This document shows, in pieces, positions 1-5,174 of a stretch of 6,326 bases of DNA. Every line of letters begins with the position of its first letter. The stretch's first letter is position 1. Position numbers and translations under genes: made by a program. The stretch is from Deltaproteobacteria bacterium (lineage in GTDB: Bacteria > Desulfobacterota > Desulfobulbia > Desulfobulbales > VMSU01), in assembly GCA_021789795.1 (NCBI GenBank), contig JAJYJA010000140.1:1-6326 (forward strand), given 5' to 3'. Below the pieces are notes generated by a model. The model saw only the letters and a list, made by a program, of their open reading frames with translations. It was not told the DNA's origin and made no database searches.

Positions 1-2
1 GA

Positions 3-746
3 GGCCTGTCAGTGGTGGCGCTGGCCGCCGTCCTGGCCCTGGGTCTGCCCTCCCTGGCCCAGGGCCTGCAACTGCCGACCATGCAGATCGGGCTGGGCGA
101 GACCAGCAACCCCAAGCAGGTCTCGGTGCTGATCGAGATCCTCATGGTGTTCACCATCCTTTCCATCGCCCCGGCCCTGCTGATGATGATGACCTGTTTC
201 ACCCGGCTGGTGGTGGCCCTCTCCTTCCTCAAGAAGGCCCTGGGCACCCAGACCACCCCCCCCAATCAGACCCTGATCGGGCTCTCGCTCTTTCTCACCC
301 TGTTCATCATGACCCCGGTGTTCAAGCAGATGAACGACACCGCCGTCAAGCCCTATCTCGACGAGAAGATCACCCTGGAGCAGGCGGTGAACACCGGCAT
401 GGTGCCGCTGCGGAACTTCATGTTCAAGCAGACCCGGGAGAAGGACCTGGCCCTGTTTCTGTCCATCGCCAAGGTGGCCCAGCCCAAGAACAAGGACGAG
501 GTGCCGACCTCGGTGCTGGTGCCGGCCTTCATGATCAGCGAGCTGCGCACCTCCTTTGAGATCGGCTTCGTGCTCTTTCTGCCCTTCATGGTCATCGACA
601 TGGTGGTCTCCAGCGTCCTGCTGTCGATGGGGATGATGATGCTGCCGCCGGTGATGATCTCCATGCCCTTCAAGCTCCTGCTCTTCGTGCTGGTGGACGG
701 CTGGAACCTGATCGTGGGCTCGCTGATCAGGAGCTACGGGGCTTAA
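3..746 (+). CDS. fliP: FliP, flagellar export channel protein (5' end probably cut)
   Basis: FliP is an inner-membrane protein; five copies assemble with FliQ and FliR into the helical export channel of the flagellar type III secretion system. The frame is open from the window edge to TAA at 744-746. Family hallmarks are the MMMTCFTR stretch, the APPNQ-like element (here TPPNQT), a central RNFMFKQTRE segment, and the C-terminal FKLLLFVLVDGW block. The triple Met encoded at 633-641 matches the methionine gasket described for the FliP pore. The N-terminus resembles a signal peptide with a likely cut after SLA, as FliP is known to have. From GTG at 12 the protein would be 244 aa, close to the usual 245, and GAGG at 1-4 could serve as a ribosome site. 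However, that start lacks the positively charged n-region of a signal peptide, so the true start probably lies just upstream of the window. It sits 3 nt before fliQ. Identity is certain; only the start is open. Confidence 0.96.
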   Translation, partial: GLSVVALAAVLALGLPSLAQGLQLPTMQIGLGETSNPKQVSVLIEILMVFTILSIAPALLMMMTCFTRLVVALSFLKKALGTQTTPPNQTLIGLSLFLTLFIMTPVFKQMNDTAVKPYLDEKITLEQAVNTGMVPLRNFMFKQTREKDLALFLSIAKVAQPKNKDEVPTSVLVPAFMISELRTSFEIGFVLFLPFMVIDMVVSSVLLSMGMMMLPPVMISMPFKLLLFVLVDGWNLIVGSLIRSYGA

Positions 747-749
747 GCC

Positions 750-1019
750 ATGACCCCCCAACAGGCCATATCCATCGGGCAGGACGCGGTCTATATCTCG
801 CTGTTGCTCTCGGCGCCGCCCCTGATCGTAGGATTGGTGGTGGGGCTGGCCATCGCCATCTTCCAGGCCACCACCCAGATCCAGGAGATGACCATCACCT
901 TCGTGCCCAAGATCGTGGCGGTGATGCTCTCCCTGCTCTTCTTCGCCTCCTGGATGCTGCTCAAGATCACCGACTATACCCACGACCTCCTGGTCCGGCT
1001 GCCGGACCTGATCCGCTGA
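750..1019 (+). CDS. fliQ: FliQ, flagellar export channel protein
   Basis: FliQ is a small two-helix inner-membrane protein; several copies pack around FliP/FliR to build the export channel. The protein is 89 aa, the same length as the enterobacterial one. It opens with MTPQQAISIGQDA. The two hydrophobic hairpins lie at about residues 15-38 and 52-72, and between them is the family's most conserved stretch, ATTQIQEMT followed by FVPKIVAV. It ends with the typical short LPDLI tail. ATG at 750 is 3 nt after the fliP stop. No well-spaced Shine-Dalgarno sequence is visible (AGGAG at 729-733 is about 16 nt away), so translation is probably coupled to fliP. Nothing is missing or odd in the protein. 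Confidence 0.97.
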   Translation: MTPQQAISIGQDAVYISLLLSAPPLIVGLVVGLAIAIFQATTQIQEMTITFVPKIVAVMLSLLFFASWMLLKITDYTHDLLVRLPDLIR

Positions 1020-1025
1020 CCGACC

Positions 1026-1817
1026 ATGCCCGACACCGCCCTGTTAAATTGGACCCTCGATCAGGTGCTGACCCTGCTGGTGATCATGACCCGGGTGGGG
1101 CCGATGGTCTTCATGATGCCGGTCATCGGCTCCAGCAGCGTCCCGGCCCAGGTCAAGGCCCTGTTCGCCCTGGTGCTGTCCCTGATCCTGCTGCCGGTGG
1201 TGCCGGCGGCGGCGAGCCAACTGCCGACCTCCGCCGTCGGCTACGGGCTGTTCGTGGTTCAGGAGGTGGCCTTCGGGGCCACGCTCGGCTTCTTCGCCCG
1301 GCTGATCTTCGACGCCACCGACCTGGCCGGGCAGATGGTCAGCATCGCCATGGGCATGGGCATGGCCGGCACCATCGACCCGGACAACGGCACCCAGGTC
1401 TCCCTGGTCGGCACCCTGTGGAACATCGTGGCCATCCTGCTCTTTTTGGCCATGAACGGCCACTACGCCTTCTTCCGGCTGCTGGCCGAGAGCTTCACCC
1501 TGGTCAAGCCCGGCGGCATGGTCTTGGGCCAGGCCACCATCCGGGGGCTGACCGCGGGCCTAAGCCAGATGTTCGCGCTCGGTATCCAGATCATGGCCCC
1601 GACCGCCATCGCCCTGTTTCTCTCCCACGTGGCCATGGGGATCGTGGCCAAGACCGTGCCCCAGGTGCCGGTGATGCTGGTGGCCATGCCCTTGAACATC
1701 GGGGCCGGACTGCTCTTTGTCGGGCTGTCGATGATCTATCTCTTGCCCCTGTTGGGCAAGAATTTTGACCTGATGACCCAGGCCCTGGTAAAACTGGCGG
1801 CGGGGATGAGGGGATAG
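1026..1817 (+). CDS. fliR: FliR, flagellar export channel protein
   Basis: FliR is the single-copy polytopic subunit that completes the FliP5-FliQ4-FliR1 export channel. The 263-aa product has the usual length and hydrophobic profile, with segments at about residues 12-32, 43-62, 72-93, 130-150, 183-205 and 213-240. Recognisable elements are the VPAQVKALFALVLSL motif near residue 40, GFFARLIFDA near 88, the TIDPDNG loop near 116-122, and the NGHYAFFRLLAES block near 144-156. The segment after residue 205 is the usual PQ...P(L)(N/K)IG block, but it reads VPQVPVMLVAMPLNIG, with Pro215 where I remember Asn being common. ATG at 1026 follows the fliQ stop by 6 nt with no Shine-Dalgarno sequence visible, which again suggests coupling. 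The C-terminus ends 3 nt before flhB. Confidence 0.96.
   Translation: MPDTALLNWTLDQVLTLLVIMTRVGPMVFMMPVIGSSSVPAQVKALFALVLSLILLPVVPAAASQLPTSAVGYGLFVVQEVAFGATLGFFARLIFDATDLAGQMVSIAMGMGMAGTIDPDNGTQVSLVGTLWNIVAILLFLAMNGHYAFFRLLAESFTLVKPGGMVLGQATIRGLTAGLSQMFALGIQIMAPTAIALFLSHVAMGIVAKTVPQVPVMLVAMPLNIGAGLLFVGLSMIYLLPLLGKNFDLMTQALVKLAAGMRG
1809..1813 (+). promoter_or_regulatory. Shine-Dalgarno site of flhB, inside the fliR end
   Basis: AGGGG lies 7 nt before the flhB ATG at 1821 and overlaps the last fliR codons. It is the only clear, well-spaced ribosome site at the complete gene junctions of this window and it supports the chosen flhB start. Confidence 0.6.
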
Positions 1818-1820
1818 GCG

Positions 1821-2891
1821 ATGGCGGAGGAGTCGAGCGGCCAGGAGAAGAGCGAGGCCCCCACCACCCGACGCCTGCAAGAGGCCAGGGAAAAGGGCGA
1901 TGTCGCCAAAAGTATCGAGTTGCCCTCGGCGGCGGTGCTCTTGGCCAGCTTGCTGGCCATTTATCTGGGCCGGGACTTTATCGTCAACAACCTGGCCCGG
2001 ATGACCGCCCACTATCTGGCCACCGCCGGCACCACTCCCCTGACCACGCCCTCCCTGCTCAGTCTGACCAGGGAGGGGATGATGGAGATGGGGCTGGTCT
2101 GCGGGCCGGTGCTGGGGGCGGTGCTGCTCACCGCGCTGGCCGCCAACTATGCCCAGGTGGGGGTGCTCTTCACCCTGGAGAAGGTGTCCCCGGACTTGCA
2201 GCGGCTCGACCCGGTCGAGGGCCTGCTGCGCAAGTTTTCGCTTCAGGCCTTGGCCGAGCTGATCAAGTCCCTGCTCAAGATCGGGCTGATCGGCTATGTG
2301 GCCTTCTCCGAGGCGGCCCGGGCCCTGCCCGGCCTCATGCCGTTGATGGACAGCTCGCCTTACCAGATCATGGCCTTTGCCGGGCGGGTGGCCTTTTGGA
2401 TGTTTCTGAAGTGCGCCCTGGTGATCCTGGTGCTGGCGATCATCGATTACAGCTTTCAGCGCTGGCAGTTCATGAAGAAGATGAAGATGACCAAGCAGGA
2501 GATCAAGGAGGAGGCCAAGATGACCGAGGGCGACCCCCAGGTCAAGGGCCGGATCCGCGCCATCCAGATGCAGATGGCCCGCCAGCGGATGATGAGCGAG
2601 GTGCCCAAGGCCGACGTGGTGATCACCAACCCCACCCACCTGGCCATCGCCCTGCGCTACGATCCCCAGACCATGGAGGCCCCGACGGTGCTGGCCAAGG
2701 GGGCGGGGGTGATCGCGGCCCGCATCCGGGAGGTGGCCGCCGAACATCAGGTGCCGCTGGTGGAGAACAAGCCCCTGGCCCAGGCCCTGTACAAGGCGGT
2801 GGCCATCAACCAGCAGATCCCGGAAGATCTGTTCCAGGCGGTGGCCGAGGTCTTGGCCTACGTCTTCGGGGTCAGGAGGAAGGCGGCCTAA
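1821..2891 (+). CDS. flhB: FlhB, export substrate-specificity switch protein
   Basis: FlhB sits beside the FliPQR channel. It switches export from rod/hook to filament substrates after cleaving itself inside its cytoplasmic domain. The 356-aa protein starts with the conserved cytoplasmic N-terminus (EKSEAPTTRRLQEAREKG, residues 9-26). It then has four hydrophobic segments at about 36-53, 88-113, 148-165 and 185-208. A charged Lys/Met linker follows (about 218-235, KKMKMTKQEIKEEAK), then the cleavage domain. The autocleavage motif NPTH is at residues 270-273 (bases 2628-2639), in the context DVVITNPTHLAIALRYD. Asn270, which drives cleavage before Pro271, is intact. The IPEDLF helix and YVFGV segment end the fold. 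The protein is shorter than the roughly 382-aa enterobacterial FlhB because the flexible C-terminal tail is nearly absent. It follows fliR by 3 nt with a good AGGGG ribosome site, and its TAA stop lies in the loop of a hairpin. Confidence 0.98.
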   Translation: MAEESSGQEKSEAPTTRRLQEAREKGDVAKSIELPSAAVLLASLLAIYLGRDFIVNNLARMTAHYLATAGTTPLTTPSLLSLTREGMMEMGLVCGPVLGAVLLTALAANYAQVGVLFTLEKVSPDLQRLDPVEGLLRKFSLQALAELIKSLLKIGLIGYVAFSEAARALPGLMPLMDSSPYQIMAFAGRVAFWMFLKCALVILVLAIIDYSFQRWQFMKKMKMTKQEIKEEAKMTEGDPQVKGRIRAIQMQMARQRMMSEVPKADVVITNPTHLAIALRYDPQTMEAPTVLAKGAGVIAARIREVAAEHQVPLVENKPLAQALYKAVAINQQIPEDLFQAVAEVLAYVFGVRRKAA

Positions 2892-2900
2892 GGGCCGTCT
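2881..2900 (+). promoter_or_regulatory. GC-rich hairpin enclosing the flhB stop codon
   Basis: AGGCGGCC (2881-2888) pairs with GGCCGTCT (2893-2900) over 8 bp, including one G-T(U) wobble, around the loop TAAG, which contains the flhB TAA stop (2889-2891). Eight bases (2901-2908) separate it from the flhA ATG. No T-run follows, so it is not a standard intrinsic terminator. It covers the place where a flhA ribosome site would be expected; the nearest candidate, AAGGG at 2890-2894, is half in the loop and half in the stem. A role in translational coupling is inferred. It could also be chance in GC-rich DNA. Confidence 0.4.
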
Positions 2901-2908
2901 GACCGGAT

Positions 2909-5020
2909 ATGGCCGAGTCAACCGCCGCCGCCACCGCCGCCAGTCCCAAGGCCTTCATCCTGGACAGCTCCAGCCTGGCGGTCGCCGTCGGGGTGGTCGC
3001 CATCCTGCTGGTGATGATCGTGCCCCTGCCCCCGCTCCTGCTCGACCTCTTGCTCTCGATCAGCATCACCATGGGGCTGGTGATCCTGCTGACCGCGATG
3101 TACAACACCAACCCCTTGGATTTTTCCTCCTTCCCCTCCATCCTGCTGCTCAGCACCCTGTACCGTTTGTCCCTGAACATCGCCTCCACCCGGATGATCC
3201 TCCTGCACGGCCACGAGGGCACCGGCGCGGTGGGCGAGGTGATCAGCTCGTTTGGCAACTTCGTGGTCAGCGGCAACTACACGGTGGGGCTGATTATCTT
3301 TCTGATCATGGTGCTGATCAACTTCATCGTCATCACCAAGGGCTCGGGCCGGATCGCCGAGGTGGCGGCCCGCTTCACCCTGGACGCCATGCCCGGCAAG
3401 CAGATGGCCATCGACGCCGACTTGAACGCCGGCCTGATCGACGAGGCCAAGGCCAAGGCCCGGCGGGCCGCCATCTCCCGGGAGGCGGAGTTCTACGGGG
3501 CGATGGACGGCGCCGCCAAGTTCGTGCGTGGCGAGGCCATCGCCAGCCTGGTGATCATGGTGATCAACATCATCGGCGGGCTGTTCATCGGCGCGGTGCT
3601 CCAGCACCTGGACATCCTCCAGGCCCTGCAAACCTACACCATCCTCACCATCGGCGACGGGCTGGTCTCCCAGATCCCCTCGCTGATTATCTCCACCGCC
3701 GCCGGCATCATCGTCAGCCGGGCCGCCTCGGACATGAGCATGGGGGCGGAGTTGGCCCGGCAGTTCGGGATGCAGCCTCAGGCCCTGGGGGCGGCGGCGG
3801 GGATCATCGGCCTCTTCGGTCTGGTGCCCGGACTGCCGCACGCCCCCTTCCTCCTCCTCTCGATCCTGATGGGGGCGGTCTCCTACCTCACCTTCCAGCA
3901 CAAGGCGCAGGCCACGGCCCAGGCCGCCAAGGAGGAGAAGAAGGCCGCCGCCCCGCCCGCCGGGGCGCCGGAGACGGTGGACGCCCTCCTGTCCCTGGAC
4001 ACCCTGCAACTTGAGGTCGGCTATGGCCTGATTCCCCTGGTGGACGAGGCCCAGAAGGGCGATCTCCTGGAGCGCATCCGGGGCATCAGGCGGCAGTTCG
4101 CCCTCGACCTGGGGCTGGTGGTGCCCTCGCTGCACGTGCGGGACAACCTGCAACTCAAGCCCGACGAGTACCTGCTGCTCTTAAAAGGGGTGGAACTTGC
4201 CCGGGGCGAGGTGATGATGGGCTACCTTTTGGCCATGAACTCCGGGGCCGCCAAGCGGGAGATCGAGGGTCTCCCCACCCGGGAGCCGGCCTTCGGCCTG
4301 CCGGCCCTGTGGATCAACGAGGCCAAGAAGGACGAGGCCCAGCTCGCCGGCTACACGGTGGTCGATCCCTCCACCGTCATCGCCACCCACCTGACCGAGG
4401 TGCTGCGCACCCACGCCGACGAGCTGTTGGGCCGTCAGGACACCCAGAAGCTCCTGGACAACCTGGCCAAGACCTACCCCAAGGTGGTGGAGGAGTTGGT
4501 GCCGACCGCCTTGCCCCTGGGCTCCCTGCAGAAGGTGTTGCAGAATTTGCTGCGGGAGCGGGTCTCGATCCGCGATCTGCTCACCATCTGCGAGACCCTG
4601 GCCGATTACGCGCCCCTGACCAAGGACACCTCCATCCTGACCGAGTACGTGCGCCAGAAACTGGCCCGGGCCATCGTCGCCTCGCTCACCGACGAAGAGG
4701 GCAGACTCTCGGTGCTCACCCTGTCCCAGCAGGTGGAGGACTTCATCCGGGAGTCGATCCAGAAGAGCGATCAGGGGGTCTATCTCAACCTGGAGCCCAA
4801 CCTGGCCCAGCGGGTGATCGAGGCGGCCCAGGCCCTGGCGGAGAAGGTGACCGGCGAGGGCTACCAGCCCATCATCCTCTGCACCCCCATCGTCCGCCGC
4901 CACCTGCGGCATCTGCTGGAGCGTTTCCTGCCCCAGGCCATCGTCTTGTCCAACAACGAGCTGCCCCACCAGATCCAGATCCGCGCCCTGGGCACCGTCG
5001 AGGTCAACGCCAAGAAGTGA
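2909..5020 (+). CDS. flhA: FlhA, flagellar type III export gate protein
   Basis: FlhA forms the nonameric export gate. Its membrane half couples ion flow to export, and its cytoplasmic ring binds chaperone-substrate complexes. The 703-aa protein (692 in Salmonella) has about eight hydrophobic segments in residues 20-325. The conserved cytoplasmic FHIPEP-type loop runs from about 146 (ITKGSGRIAEVAARF) through MPGKQMAIDADLNAGL to YGAMDGAAKFVRG near 196-208. An Ala/Lys/Glu/Pro linker lies at about 330-355, followed by the cytoplasmic domain with GYGLIPLVD, VHIRDN-like VRDNLQL, VLQNLLRERVSIRDL, the VRRHLR element and the terminal IVLSNNEL. By my count Arg95, Lys204 and Asp250 match Salmonella Arg94, Lys203 and Asp249 of the functional charged cluster. 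The Asp208 counterpart is Glu209 (codon 3533-3535). ATG at 2909 follows flhB by 17 nt with no properly spaced Shine-Dalgarno sequence. A 154-nt gap follows the TGA stop. Confidence 0.98.
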   Translation: MAESTAAATAASPKAFILDSSSLAVAVGVVAILLVMIVPLPPLLLDLLLSISITMGLVILLTAMYNTNPLDFSSFPSILLLSTLYRLSLNIASTRMILLHGHEGTGAVGEVISSFGNFVVSGNYTVGLIIFLIMVLINFIVITKGSGRIAEVAARFTLDAMPGKQMAIDADLNAGLIDEAKAKARRAAISREAEFYGAMDGAAKFVRGEAIASLVIMVINIIGGLFIGAVLQHLDILQALQTYTILTIGDGLVSQIPSLIISTAAGIIVSRAASDMSMGAELARQFGMQPQALGAAAGIIGLFGLVPGLPHAPFLLLSILMGAVSYLTFQHKAQATAQAAKEEKKAAAPPAGAPETVDALLSLDTLQLEVGYGLIPLVDEAQKGDLLERIRGIRRQFALDLGLVVPSLHVRDNLQLKPDEYLLLLKGVELARGEVMMGYLLAMNSGAAKREIEGLPTREPAFGLPALWINEAKKDEAQLAGYTVVDPSTVIATHLTEVLRTHADELLGRQDTQKLLDNLAKTYPKVVEELVPTALPLGSLQKVLQNLLRERVSIRDLLTICETLADYAPLTKDTSILTEYVRQKLARAIVASLTDEEGRLSVLTLSQQVEDFIRESIQKSDQGVYLNLEPNLAQRVIEAAQALAEKVTGEGYQPIILCTPIVRRHLRHLLERFLPQAIVLSNNELPHQIQIRALGTVEVNAKK

Positions 5021-5076
5021 GCCAGGTGCCAGGGGAGAAAAATGGGAGGCGGGAGGAGAAAATCTGTCGTGGTGGC

Positions 5077-5091
5077 TGGCTTTCGTGTTAC
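5077..5091 (+). promoter_or_regulatory. Sigma-54-like promoter candidate for flhF
   Basis: TGGC at 5077-5080 and TTAC at 5088-5091 are separated by 7 nt, the spacing of the sigma-54 consensus TGGCACG-N4-TTGC. The -24 GG is present but the -12 GC reads AC, so one of the four near-invariant bases is wrong, and the ACG after TGGC is not conserved. Flagellar genes in many Gram-negative bacteria use sigma-54, which gives the match some context. It is weak and competes with the overlapping -10-like site. Confidence 0.25.
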
Positions 5092-5094
5092 AAT
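5086..5094 (+). promoter_or_regulatory. Extended -10 (sigma-70-like) promoter candidate for flhF
   Basis: TG-T-TACAAT is an extended -10 element: TG one base before a hexamer that differs from TATAAT at one position. There is no good -35 at the usual distance; the best nearby hexamer is CTGTCG at 5064-5069 with a 19-nt spacer. Such an AT-leaning word stands out in GC-rich DNA. It would start transcription near 5101, giving flhF a leader of about 75 nt. Confidence 0.35.
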
Positions 5095-5141
5095 CCCTGG
5101 GCGTTACCAAAAGTGTACGGGCCTGGCCGTCTGGGCCGCCC

Positions 5142-5166
5142 CTGACCCCTGTTTTCTGACCCCTGT
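5142..5166 (+). repeat. 11-bp direct repeat just upstream of flhF
   Basis: CTGACCCCTGT occurs perfectly at 5142-5152 and again at 5156-5166, a 14-nt period separated by TTT (5153-5155). A partial echo (CTCCTGAT) runs from 5167 to 5174, up to the flhF ATG. The block is pyrimidine-rich. It could be a binding site for a regulator on DNA or RNA, or the remains of a local duplication; the sequence does not decide between these. Confidence 0.55.
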
Positions 5167-5174
5167 CTCCTGAT

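Larger units (their letters stand above)
5021..5174 (+). other. Non-coding leader between flhA and flhF
   Basis: This is the only sizeable gap in the block. It begins with a purine-rich stretch (5031-5062) holding the related words GGAGAAAAAT (5034-5043) and GGAGAAAAT (5055-5063). Next come promoter-like sites at 5077-5094, a GGCC-rich patch at 5120-5140, and a pyrimidine-rich end with an 11-bp direct repeat. I found no convincing terminator for flhA: the GGCC-rich patch folds only into 4-bp stems, and the TTTT at 5152-5155 is not directly behind them. No credible small gene is present. The change in composition and the length suggest that flhF has its own expression control while possibly also receiving readthrough from flhA. 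Confidence 0.6.

Noticed and set aside
9..983. Minus-strand frame opposite fliP and fliQ
   Set aside because: A His/Gly/Glu-rich shadow of conserved membrane-protein genes; no family resemblance.
1560..2921. Minus-strand open frame of 453 codons across fliR and flhB
   Set aside because: It is rich in His, Gly, Gln and Arg with no recognisable domain, and it is fully antisense to two certain genes. High third-position GC in those genes removes stop codons on the opposite strand.
2918..5110. Long minus-strand frames opposite flhA
   Set aside because: They show the same low-complexity His/Gly/Gln composition produced by reading a GC-rich gene backwards, and they lie opposite an unmistakable FlhA.
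5026..5145. Possible 39-aa small protein from GTG in the flhA-flhF gap
   Set aside because: Rare start, no ribosome site, no recognisable features, and it is just the tail of an out-of-frame shadow of flhA that runs on past the flhA stop.
5117..5155. Possible intrinsic terminator for flhA (GGCC-rich patch followed by TTTT)
   Set aside because: Only 4-bp stems form (e.g. GGCC 5125-5128 with 5134-5137), and the T-run is 14 or more bases beyond them, so it does not meet the usual form.
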